NCBI GenBank assembly: GCA_022826195.1
Contig: JAJDVI010000012.1
Coordinates: 1-64,000 of the forward strand
Length of the DNA stretch: 64,000 nt
Direction of reading: 5' to 3'
Source of the DNA: Acidobacteriota bacterium
GTDB taxonomy: Bacteria; Acidobacteriota; Vicinamibacteria; Marinacidobacterales; Marinacidobacteraceae
Shown here piece after piece: positions 8,352 to 16,450 of this stretch. The notes under the pieces are model-generated. The model worked only from the letters and a program-made list of their open reading frames with translations. It ran no database searches and was not told where the DNA came from. The first letter of the stretch is position 1, and each line of letters begins with the position of its first letter. The position numbers were made by a program, and so were the translations under genes.

Positions 8352-8567
8352 ATGAAGAAGAAGATCACACTCAAGAAGCGCAAACTCGCCGATCTGGAAC
8401 CGGATCAGTTGCCGGACGTGGCCGGTGCCTCGGACTTCGACACGTGCTATGACACATGTCCATGGACCTGTCCGGAGACATGTGGGGACACGTGTGGCAC
8501 TACCTGCAGTTGTCCGACCGAGTGCGACACCTGCCCGAACACGCACTGCGCGAGCTGCTGCTGTTAG
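8352..8567 (+). CDS. Class I lanthipeptide precursor with Cys/Thr-repeat core
   Basis: 71 residues with a strong ribosome-binding site (AAGGAGG, 8335-8341). The leader is basic at the start, then carries the hydrophobic pattern L12, L15, L20, V23 and ends VAGA (23-26), similar to double-Gly-type leaders cut by C39 peptidases. The core (27-71) has 13 Cys, 10 Thr and 3 Ser. Residues 29-52 are six consecutive xxTC tetrads with Cys at 32, 36, 40, 44, 48 and 52. A less regular tail has Cys at 54, 58, 61, 66, 69, 70 and 71. Seven Cys directly follow Thr (the six tetrads plus T60-C61) and two directly follow Ser. Context with LanB, LanC and a C39 exporter directly downstream makes this the substrate: Thr/Ser would be dehydrated and Cys added to form (methyl)lanthionines. 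A metal-binding Cys-rich peptide is the alternative. I do not recognise the core as a named lanthipeptide. Confidence 0.85.
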   Translation: MKKKITLKKRKLADLEPDQLPDVAGASDFDTCYDTCPWTCPETCGDTCGTTCSCPTECDTCPNTHCASCCC

Positions 8568-8615
8568 CGGCGCGATTCCTCGATTAGTCGCCTTTTCGGT
8601 TCCGGAGGAGCGGCG

Positions 8616-8640
8616 GCGGGATCCCGTTCGGGGATCCCGC
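8616..8640 (+). terminator. Hairpin between precursor and lanC, likely attenuator
   Basis: A perfect 10-base stem, GCGGGATCCC (8616-8625) with GGGATCCCGC (8631-8640), and a 5-base loop. No strong T-tract follows, so it probably acts as a leaky terminator or as a 3' mRNA stabiliser. Such a structure is common between lantibiotic precursor and enzyme genes and would let the peptide be made in excess. Confidence 0.6.
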
Positions 8641-8708
8641 TTGGTGTCTAGGGGAGGTCTTGATCGGCGCAAGTGCGTACGCCTGTGAATCCGGCGGCCA
8701 TCGGGTGA

Positions 8709-9947
8709 ATGAAGCACAACGTTATGGCGAACGCACCACTCTCCGGGGAGTTGTCACAGCGTGCGTCTGCCGCGGTTGATTCCATTGCATTCGGTCTCGT
8801 GCGTGAACTAACCCGGCCTGATAGCCGTGACGACAGGAGGAGCGGGAAGGCGAACGCGTTCTCGGGGTTGTTTCACGCCTACGCTGATATCGCTGGAACG
8901 GCGGCGGATGGCTTGGAGACGTGCACCTTGATCATGGATCACTGTCTTGATCTGAAGGCGCTACGCCGCAGCCTCAGCTTGTTCGGAGGTTGGGCCGGGC
9001 TGGGATGGATGACCAGCCATCTGGGGGCGGATGACGATTTCGTCGGTACTCACGCAGATCAACTCCTTGCCGCTACGCTGCCCGAGTGGCCGCGTCGGCA
9101 GGGATTCGACCTGATCAGTGGGCTGGTTGGGGCGGGGGTGCATTTCGTAGAGCGCCTGCCGGCTGAGCGCGCGAAACGGGGTCTTGGCCTGGTGCTCGAC
9201 GCACTGGAGACCACGGCGGTGCAAACCAACTGTGGGATCACCTGGTTCACGGCCCCGGAGTTCCTTCCTCCGTGGCAGCGCGAACGTGCGCCGAACGGCT
9301 ACTACAACGTCGGCGTTGCCCACGGGGTGCCGGGCGTGTGCTGGCTGCTCGCGAAGCTATGTGCGGCCCGTGTCGAACCTGCCCGCGCTGAGTCGCTTCT
9401 TCGCCGGACCTTTGGTTGGCTTCGCTCCTGCCAGCCGGAGCCCCATCGGGCGGAGCTGCCCTCGTGGATCGCACCGGGTGTGAACCGGGAGCCCAATCGC
9501 CGGATGGCGTGGTGTTATGGCCCGCTGGGAGCGTCAGCGGTCACGCTGGAGGCGGCCAAGGCAATCGGTGACCCGGAGACTGAGGACTGGGCGCGGACCC
9601 TGGCGCTCGCGTGTGCCGGAGTTCCACCGGAGGAGGCCCGGATCCAGGACGCCGGGCTGTGCCACGGCGCGGCCGGGAACGCTCAGATCTTCTACCGGCT
9701 TGCCCGGAACAACGAGGACCCGAAGTTCCGGGAGGCGGCGGACGCCTGGTTCCGCGCGACGCTTGACTACCAGAAACCCGGTGAAGGAATCGGCGGCTAC
9801 CGGATGTGGGGTGACGTCGGAGACAACCGGCAGGGTTGGGTGGACGACGCGACCTTTCTGACGGGTTCAGCCGGGGTTGGCTTGGCGCTCCTAGCGGCGA
9901 CCACGGACATCGAACCGAATTGGGACCGCTTGCTGCTACTGTCTTGA
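8709..9947 (+). CDS. lanC: LanC-like lanthionine cyclase
   Basis: A 412-residue cyclase that would join Cys thiols of the precursor to dehydrated Ser/Thr. The zinc ligands are visible: Cys269 in AWCYG and Cys318-His319 in GLCHGAAGN. The GVAHGVPGVCWLL segment (about 201-213) and C-terminal GSAGVGLALL complete the LanC pattern of glycine-rich toroid repeats. Length is normal for the family. The ATG at 8709 directly follows an in-frame TGA, so no earlier start is possible. ATG 8724 is an alternative, and neither has a clear Shine-Dalgarno sequence. It lies downstream of the hairpin and 45 bases before lanB. The order lanA-lanC-lanB differs from the common B-before-C layout. Confidence 0.93.
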   Translation: MKHNVMANAPLSGELSQRASAAVDSIAFGLVRELTRPDSRDDRRSGKANAFSGLFHAYADIAGTAADGLETCTLIMDHCLDLKALRRSLSLFGGWAGLGWMTSHLGADDDFVGTHADQLLAATLPEWPRRQGFDLISGLVGAGVHFVERLPAERAKRGLGLVLDALETTAVQTNCGITWFTAPEFLPPWQRERAPNGYYNVGVAHGVPGVCWLLAKLCAARVEPARAESLLRRTFGWLRSCQPEPHRAELPSWIAPGVNREPNRRMAWCYGPLGASAVTLEAAKAIGDPETEDWARTLALACAGVPPEEARIQDAGLCHGAAGNAQIFYRLARNNEDPKFREAADAWFRATLDYQKPGEGIGGYRMWGDVGDNRQGWVDDATFLTGSAGVGLALLAATTDIEPNWDRLLLLS

Positions 9948-9992
9948 GTTGGCTCACGGCAGGCCGGTTCTACGTGTGACGGAAGGAGACCG

Positions 9993-12900
9993 GTGAGCGC
10001 GGCAAGGAAGGACGGGTCGACGGTCAACGCGCTATGGGACCGATACCGGTCGTCCGGCTTCTTCGTTCTCCGCACCCCGCTGCTCCCCGTCGCGGAACTG
10101 TCGAGATGGAGCGGGACGGCCCCGGACGCTTCCGGGCGCGCGCCTGAGCCGGCCCGGCTCCGACGTGCGCTGACCGAGCGCTTGGCCGACCCGCCGGTGG
10201 CCGATGGTCTGCGGGTGGCGAGCCCGATGGTTGCAGACAACGTGGCGGGCTGGCTGGATCGCCCACCGTCGCGGCGGCGAGAGCGAATGGAGCGGACGCT
10301 GGTTCAGTACTACGCCCGGATGTGCGACCGCTGTACGCCATTTGGCTTGTTCGCAGGTGTCTCGGTGGGGGAAGTCGGTGGAGAGACGCGCCTGCGGCTC
10401 GCGGGCCGCGAGTGCTACCGCCGGCGCTCGGCGCTCGACCTGGAACAGGTGTCGAGGCTGGTTCGCGCCCTCCTGAAGGAAGAAACCGTCCGGAAGAAGC
10501 TGCGTTACCGCCCGAACGACACGTTGGCGGCGGTTCCGGGTGGATACCAGTACGTGGAGGCGCGGGTGCGCGGTGGCGAAGTCAGGCACGAGATCGCGTT
10601 CCTCGAGGCGGACGAGGCGCTCTCCGCAGCGCTGGAAGGATGCGCGGGGGAGCCGGGGCCGCTGTCGGACTTCCATGCCGCGTTGGCGGCGGCGATCACC
10701 GATCCCGAGGTTCGGGATGCAGACATCGAGGAGTACCTCGATGATCTGATCGAGGCTCAAGTGCTCCTGCCGGAACTCATCCCGGCAGTCGTCGGGGCCG
10801 ATCCGTTGGACCAGATCATCGGTAGCCTGGAAGCGGACGAAGCACTGTCCGAAACCGCCGCGCGAGTCCGACGGCTCCGCGAGGAACTCGACCGTCTGGA
10901 CGCGCACGGGGTAGGAGCGCCGCCCGCGGCATACGCGGCGGTGGACACAGTGTGGACCGGAGATCTGGGCCAGAAAACGACCGAGCGGCTACTCCAGGTG
11001 GACATGTTCAAGGAGTCTGGCGATCTCCGGCTCTCCGGCGAGGTGGTTGAGGAGGTTCTGCGCGGAGCGAAGCCGTTGCTGCGGCTCGCCGGCCCCGCGG
11101 CCGACTCGCTCCGCGACCTGAAGAACCGCTTCCGGGAGCGCTACGAGTCCAGGGAGGTTCCGTTGGCGGAAGCGTTTGATCCAGAGCGGGGACTTGGTGC
11201 ACCGGGTCCGGATCTGCGGCCGCGCACGCCGGGATCGCCATTGCTGGCGGGACTCGACCTCGGAGCGGTGCGACGCCCCGGAAATGCTGGCGAAGGCGGT
11301 GGTATACGGGAGGCGCTGGCGGAGCGGATCTTCGATTGGGGGAAGATGCCCCCGACGAGCCTCGAACTGGACGACGACCTGCTTGAACGCCTCGCGCCCC
11401 CGGAGCAAAGCGCGTTGCCCGACGCGCTGTCGATCCAGTTCGACCTGCTGGCGGAGTCAGAAGCGGCGGTGCGCCGAGGGGACTACCGCATCTTCTATCA
11501 CGGCGGCTTCGGTCCCTCGGGCGCTCGGATGCTGGGGCGGTTCAGTGATCTCGATCCAGTACTCCTCGGCAGGGTGCGCGGACATCTGCGCGAAGAGGAA
11601 AAGTTGGCGCCGGATTCGGTGTTTGCGGAGATCGTGCACACCCCGGAAGGGCGCGTCGGCAACGTCGTGCGACGACCTCATGTCCGCGAAGTCGAGCTGA
11701 GTTGCGCGGGTCACTCGCGGCTATCCCGACCGAACCGGTTGACCGTGGACGACCTGGTGCTCCGACTTGAGGGCAGCCGGTTCCGATTGCGCTCGCGGCG
11801 GGACGGCCGCACGGTCGTTCCACGGCTCACTTCGGCGCACAATTTCCGCCGCAGCTCGGGGATGTATCGTTTCCTCTGTGCGCTGCAGAACGACGGGACG
11901 GCGCTGGGCTTTGGCTGGAGTTGGGGATCGCTGAACGGACTTCCGTTCCTGCCGCGGGTGACCCGTGGGCGAGCCATCTACTCGCTCGCCCGCTGGAAGG
12001 TGGGTCGCGACCGGCCGGCGTACAAGGCCGTTGGAAAGGCGAAGACGCCCGCCGCCCGCGAGGACGCGCTGAGGTCGCTGGTTCGGGAATTGGCGCTGCC
12101 GCGTTTCGTCCGCCTGGCCGACGGGGACAATCGCCTGTTGCTGGATCTGGAGAATCCGCTCTGTCTCGCAGCGATGGCGGATCATGCTGCGCGCCGTCCC
12201 GCCCTGACCTTGACGGAAACCTTGGCGGAGGACCTGGAAGGATGCGTCAGCGGCCCGGAGGGGAAGTACCGGAATGAGATCATCCTCCCGCTGGTGCGCC
12301 GGCAGCCGGCCGCGCGTGATGGCAATGAAGACGACGGGAAGCGCCGGAACGCGCCCGCGTCGATCGCTCGCCGGGTCTTCACCCCCGGGGACGAGTGGCT
12401 GTACTACAAGCTCTACGCCAGCGCTGGCACGGCGGACCGGCTGCTCAGCGAGGTGGTCGCCCCGCTGGCGGCGCTCCACGAAAAGATCGCACCCGACGAG
12501 CCGTGGTTCTTCATCCGCTACGGGGACCCGGAACACCATGTCCGCGTGCGGTTTCGGGGCGGGCGGGATGAACGTCGCGCGCTGGACGCGAGGATGTCGG
12601 CCCTGCTCCGGCCGTTTGTGGAGGCCGGTTCCATCCACCGGGTGAGCCTCGACACCTACGTGCGCGAGGTCGAGCGCTACGGCGGTGATCGTGGGATCGA
12701 ACTGGCAGAGGCGTGGTTCCGCGCCGACAGCGCGGCGGCGCTGCGCTTGGTGCCGCTGTTCGACAGGGCGGACGACGAGACCCTCCGCTGGAAGGCGGTG
12801 GCGATGGGTTGGGACCGGCTGCTCGCAGACTTCGGGCTGGACTACGACGGAAGGGAGCGGGTGGTCGCGGGGGCCCGGGAGTCGTTTGGCCGGGAGTTCC

Positions 12901-13241
12901 GGGTGGGGCCATCGGTGCGGCGGCGACTGGCGAAGCGGCTGCGCGGGGAGCGCCGAGATCTCGAAGCGCTTGTTACCGGAAACTGGGAAGAAGATGCCCG
13001 TTTCTCTGGATTGGACCTGGTGTTCCGGCGTCGGTCGGAAGCCACCGGGGAGTTCGTGCGACAGTTCCGGGACTTGGAGGAGTCGGGAAACTTGGGATGT
13101 CCGCTCGACGAGTTGCTGCGAAGCCTGACCCACATGCACGCGAACCGGCTTTTTCCCGCGTCCGCACGAGCGCAGGAGTTGGTGATCCACGATTTCCTGA
13201 GCCGGACCTACCGTTCGTTGGTCGCGCGCGCGAAGCGGTGA
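9993..13241 (+). CDS. lanB: LanB lantibiotic dehydratase, full length
   Basis: A 1082-residue single-chain dehydratase. Class I LanB enzymes use glutamyl-tRNA(Glu) to glutamylate Ser/Thr of the precursor and then eliminate glutamate to leave dehydro residues. Residues from about 25 to 700 match the N-terminal lantibiotic dehydratase region (for example VQYYARMCDRCTPFGLFAG near residue 105). Residues from about 790 to 1075 are the SpaB_C elimination domain (EWLYYKLYAS, then WFFIRYGDPEHHVRVRF). The start is a GTG with AAGGAG at 9983-9988. The stop overlaps the next start by 4 bases (GTGA at 13238), which implies translational coupling. Many Bacteroidota relatives split these two domains, but here they are fused. 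Confidence 0.94.
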   Translation: MSAARKDGSTVNALWDRYRSSGFFVLRTPLLPVAELSRWSGTAPDASGRAPEPARLRRALTERLADPPVADGLRVASPMVADNVAGWLDRPPSRRRERMERTLVQYYARMCDRCTPFGLFAGVSVGEVGGETRLRLAGRECYRRRSALDLEQVSRLVRALLKEETVRKKLRYRPNDTLAAVPGGYQYVEARVRGGEVRHEIAFLEADEALSAALEGCAGEPGPLSDFHAALAAAITDPEVRDADIEEYLDDLIEAQVLLPELIPAVVGADPLDQIIGSLEADEALSETAARVRRLREELDRLDAHGVGAPPAAYAAVDTVWTGDLGQKTTERLLQVDMFKESGDLRLSGEVVEEVLRGAKPLLRLAGPAADSLRDLKNRFRERYESREVPLAEAFDPERGLGAPGPDLRPRTPGSPLLAGLDLGAVRRPGNAGEGGGIREALAERIFDWGKMPPTSLELDDDLLERLAPPEQSALPDALSIQFDLLAESEAAVRRGDYRIFYHGGFGPSGARMLGRFSDLDPVLLGRVRGHLREEEKLAPDSVFAEIVHTPEGRVGNVVRRPHVREVELSCAGHSRLSRPNRLTVDDLVLRLEGSRFRLRSRRDGRTVVPRLTSAHNFRRSSGMYRFLCALQNDGTALGFGWSWGSLNGLPFLPRVTRGRAIYSLARWKVGRDRPAYKAVGKAKTPAAREDALRSLVRELALPRFVRLADGDNRLLLDLENPLCLAAMADHAARRPALTLTETLAEDLEGCVSGPEGKYRNEIILPLVRRQPAARDGNEDDGKRRNAPASIARRVFTPGDEWLYYKLYASAGTADRLLSEVVAPLAALHEKIAPDEPWFFIRYGDPEHHVRVRFRGGRDERRALDARMSALLRPFVEAGSIHRVSLDTYVREVERYGGDRGIELAEAWFRADSAAALRLVPLFDRADDETLRWKAVAMGWDRLLADFGLDYDGRERVVAGARESFGREFRVGPSVRRRLAKRLRGERRDLEALVTGNWEEDARFSGLDLVFRRRSEATGEFVRQFRDLEESGNLGCPLDELLRSLTHMHANRLFPASARAQELVIHDFLSRTYRSLVARAKR

Positions 13242-14185
13242 GCTACGGAGCAGTGCGTGTCCCCCTCCTGGCGGTCGGATGCGTCGCATTCGCTGCCGCG
13301 GTCGGTTGTGGCAATGGCGACGAACCGGAATGGCGGGGTTCGGGCTCCGCGCCGCCTGCGGCGCCGCGGCGAGTCAACCTGGACGAACCGGCCCTAGGCC
13401 TGCTTCCCCCAAGCTACGGCCATGTGGGTGTGGTGGTGCGGGAGCGCCGCGTGGTGGTTCCGGCGCCGTTCGACGCCCGGTTGCTGGAGCGTTTCGTGCA
13501 GCCGGGCGACGAGGTGCGGCAGGGCCAGCCGGTGGCGCGCTTTGATTCCGAGTCGGTAGACCGCTCCCTCGCGGTGGCGCTGGCAGCCGTGACCGAAGCC
13601 GAGGCGGCGCTGAGGGTGGCGCAGGTGGAGGTGGAACAAGCGACAGGGCGCCACGAGCGCCGCCAGGGACGTCCGGACCTGTTCTCTGCGGAACAACTCG
13701 CGGAGATCGAGGCCGAGGTGGAAGTGTCCCGCGCGCGTCGGGAGTCCGCCGAGGCCCAACTTGCGGCTACCCAAACGGCTGCCGAACAGGCGCGCGCCGA
13801 AGCGGCCAAGGCCACGCTGCGCGCTCCGCTGGACGGGGTGGTGGACCAGGTGTACGGCTCGCCGGGGATGTACGACACGAGGGGAGCGCCGGTGGTGGCG
13901 ATCGAGGCCGGCGAGTGGCACGTTCGGTTTGCGGCACCGCCTGAGGCCACCGTCGGGCTTTCCAGCGGTGCCGCGATTACGGTGACCTTCGAGGACCATG
14001 AGCCGGTGCTCGGGTTCGTGATCTACGCCTCTCCCGAATTGGATCCTCGCACGCTCCTGCACACCTTCGAGGCGCTCCTGTGCTCGGACGAACTCCCGGC
14101 CGGAACCCCGGTCCACGTGCTGGCCGTTCCGCAACTGGCGGAAGGGGAGCCGGCCCTCGACTGTCCCGGGTCGCCCGAGGAGTGA
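13238..14185 (+). CDS. Membrane-fusion protein (HlyD/MacA-like) lipoprotein
   Basis: About 315 residues from the GTG that overlaps the lanB stop; GTG 13253 is an alternative. A lipoprotein signal ends at AAVGC (Cys24). The protein then has the layout of a periplasmic adaptor: a first half of the lipoyl-like domain (LLERFVQPGDEVRQGQPVAR), an alpha-helical hairpin rich in Ala/Glu (about residues 110-185), the second lipoyl half (LRAPLDGVVDQVYGSPGMYD) and a short beta domain. It would bridge the ABC exporter to an outer-membrane channel. Being lipid-anchored, it differs from the second adaptor in this operon, which has a transmembrane helix. No TolC-type channel gene is adjacent. Confidence 0.85.
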   Translation: MSYGAVRVPLLAVGCVAFAAAVGCGNGDEPEWRGSGSAPPAAPRRVNLDEPALGLLPPSYGHVGVVVRERRVVVPAPFDARLLERFVQPGDEVRQGQPVARFDSESVDRSLAVALAAVTEAEAALRVAQVEVEQATGRHERRQGRPDLFSAEQLAEIEAEVEVSRARRESAEAQLAATQTAAEQARAEAAKATLRAPLDGVVDQVYGSPGMYDTRGAPVVAIEAGEWHVRFAAPPEATVGLSSGAAITVTFEDHEPVLGFVIYASPELDPRTLLHTFEALLCSDELPAGTPVHVLAVPQLAEGEPALDCPGSPEE

Positions 14186-14224
14186 TTGCCGGCGCTGCGA
14201 CCCGGACGACGGCTGGTTCCCCCG

Positions 14225-16450
14225 ATGGCTGATCCCTCGCGTCCGTCATTCCTGGACTCGCTGCCCCGGGTCGCGGGGATCGGGGCGCTCCGCCGCCCCC
14301 GGTCCGTGCCAGTGGTCCAGCAGACCGGCTCTACGGAATGCGGCCTCGCCAGCCTGGCGAGCGTACTGGCGTTCCACGGCCGGCACATCCCGGTACACGC
14401 GCTCCGGGACCACCTGACTGCCGGCAGGGACGGGACGAACGCCGCGGATCTGCTGCATCTTGCCGAGCGGCACGGGCTCGCGGGTCGGGGTCTCCGGGTG
14501 GATGCGATCGAGGATCTGCGCCGCCTGCAGCGCGGCGCGATCCTGCACTGGCGGTTCAGCCACTTCGTGGTGCTGGACCGGGCGGTGAAACGGGGACTCA
14601 GGGTGATGGACCCGGCGGCGGGCCGCCGGATCGTGAACTGGGAGGAGGTCAGCCGCAACTTCACCGGGGTGGCGGTTGAGTTGTGGCCGACGGACACCTT
14701 CCGGACGCAGAAGGCGGGCGGGCGGGGGGTGCTGCGGGACTACGCGCGGGTCATCCTGCGGTCGGGACACCTGCCGCAGCTTCTCGCCATGTCGGCGGCG
14801 ATCCAGGTGCTCGGCACGGCGACCCCGCTGTTCACGGCGCTTCTGGTGGATCGGATCGTGCCGCGGGAGGACCAGGGGCTACTCCTGACAGTGGCCGTCG
14901 CGCTGATCGGGATCGCGGGGTTCTCGACGCTGTTCTCATTCGTGCGCTCGCGGCTAACGGTGGAGGTGATGTCGCGAATTGACGCCCGCTTGACAGTGTC
15001 GTTCGTGGAACGGCTGATGGAGCTCCCGTTCTCCTACCTGCAGAACCGTTCGTCGGGCGACCTGATGCTTCGGATGAACAGCCATGTGCAGATCCGCAAC
15101 GCGCTGACCTCGACGGCGTTTTCGGCGGTGCTCGACGGCGTGTTCGTGCTGGCGTACCTGGTGTTGATGCTGCTGACGGACGTGGTGGTCGCGGGGCTTG
15201 TGATCGTGCTGGGGGTGCTGCGGGTGACGGTGTTCGTGGTGACGCGGGTACGGCTGCGGGAGTTGGTGTCGGAGTCCATCCAGCGGCAGGCGGAGGCGCG
15301 CAGCTACCAGGTGCGGATGCTGTCGGGGATGGAAGCGCTCAAGTCCATGGGCGCGGAACGCGAGGTGGCCCGGAAGTGGACGGACCTCTTCGTGAAGGAA
15401 CTCAACATCGGGATCGAGCAGAACCGCCTGAACGCGACGGTGGGAGCGATTACCGGCGCCCTCTCGGGCGTGGGGACCATGTTGGTGCTCATCGTTGGGG
15501 CGATGCGGGTCCTCGATGGCCATATGACCCTGGGAGTGATGTTAGCGATGAACGCGTTTGCGATGGGGTTCCTGGGTCCGTTGTCGAAGCTGGTGGGAAC
15601 CGTTTCGTCCATCTACCTGCTGGGAAGCTACGTGGACCGGATCGAAGACGTGATCGAGACAGAGCCGGAGCGGCGGGTACGCGGCCCGGGGCCGGACGTG
15701 GACCCAAGGGAAGTCTCGATGCAGGATGTCACGTTCCGCTACAGCGACTCGGGTCCGGAAATCCTGCAGGACCTTTCGTTCACCATCCGGCCGGGAGAGT
15801 TCGTCGCGTTCGTCGGGCCGTCGGGGGCGGGGAAGTCGACGGTGGCCAAACTGCTGCTCGGACTCTACGAGCCGACGAAAGGACACGTGTTGTACTCGGG
15901 AACGGATCTCGCGACCCTGGATTTGCGTGAGGTTCGGCGTAGCATCGGGACGGTGACCCAGACCGGTTGGTATGCCGCGGATTCGGTGCGGGAGAACATA
16001 GCGCTCGGGAACCCGGAGATGTCGCTGGCGGAAGTGATCGAGGCCGCGCGACTGGCGTGCATCCATGACGACATCGCGAAGCTGCCGCTGGGCTACGACA
16101 CGATGTTGTATGACGGCGGGTTCCTACTCTCGGGAGGGCAGATGCAGCGGCTGGCCTTGGCGCGGGCGCTCGCGAAGGGGCCTCCGGTACTGATTCTGGA
16201 CGAAGCGACGAGCAATCTGGACACGAAGCTGGAGGCGAAGATCCAGGCGCGGTTGGCGCGGCTCGCTTGCACGCGGATCGTGATCGCGCAGCGGCTGAAC
16301 ACGATCCGGAACGCGGACCGGATCTTCGTCCTGAAGGAGGGTCGTCTCGTTGAGGAGGGGAGACACAGGGAGCTGCTGAATCTGGACGGTGAGTACGCGT
16401 CGCTGGTACGGGCGCATGAGCAGGGTGGCATCGGAGGAGGGGGTTCGTGA
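14225..16450 (+). CDS. Peptidase-containing ABC exporter (C39, LanT-like)
   Basis: About 741 residues from ATG 14225; an in-frame TTG at 14186, right after the previous stop, is an alternative start. The N-terminal C39 peptidase has catalytic Cys39 (STECGLASL), His113 (FSHFVVLD) and Asp129 (MDPAAG). It would cut the precursor after the VAGA motif. A six-helix membrane domain follows (about residues 175-450), then the ATPase with Walker A GPSGAGKST (531-539), signature LSGGQMQR and Walker B VLILDEA. This arrangement couples leader removal to export across the inner membrane. It lies between the two adaptor genes and overlaps the second by 4 bases. Confidence 0.93.
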   Translation: MADPSRPSFLDSLPRVAGIGALRRPRSVPVVQQTGSTECGLASLASVLAFHGRHIPVHALRDHLTAGRDGTNAADLLHLAERHGLAGRGLRVDAIEDLRRLQRGAILHWRFSHFVVLDRAVKRGLRVMDPAAGRRIVNWEEVSRNFTGVAVELWPTDTFRTQKAGGRGVLRDYARVILRSGHLPQLLAMSAAIQVLGTATPLFTALLVDRIVPREDQGLLLTVAVALIGIAGFSTLFSFVRSRLTVEVMSRIDARLTVSFVERLMELPFSYLQNRSSGDLMLRMNSHVQIRNALTSTAFSAVLDGVFVLAYLVLMLLTDVVVAGLVIVLGVLRVTVFVVTRVRLRELVSESIQRQAEARSYQVRMLSGMEALKSMGAEREVARKWTDLFVKELNIGIEQNRLNATVGAITGALSGVGTMLVLIVGAMRVLDGHMTLGVMLAMNAFAMGFLGPLSKLVGTVSSIYLLGSYVDRIEDVIETEPERRVRGPGPDVDPREVSMQDVTFRYSDSGPEILQDLSFTIRPGEFVAFVGPSGAGKSTVAKLLLGLYEPTKGHVLYSGTDLATLDLREVRRSIGTVTQTGWYAADSVRENIALGNPEMSLAEVIEAARLACIHDDIAKLPLGYDTMLYDGGFLLSGGQMQRLALARALAKGPPVLILDEATSNLDTKLEAKIQARLARLACTRIVIAQRLNTIRNADRIFVLKEGRLVEEGRHRELLNLDGEYASLVRAHEQGGIGGGGS

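Noticed and set aside
8159-8452. A 97-codon frame overlapping the precursor start
   Set aside because: It lies out of frame with the precursor, has no ribosome-binding site and no recognisable content.
8439-8507. The 12-base periodicity of the precursor core as a possible DNA repeat or CRISPR-like array
   Set aside because: The period is the coding of xxTC tetrads with codon variation; there are no spacers or conserved repeats of CRISPR size.
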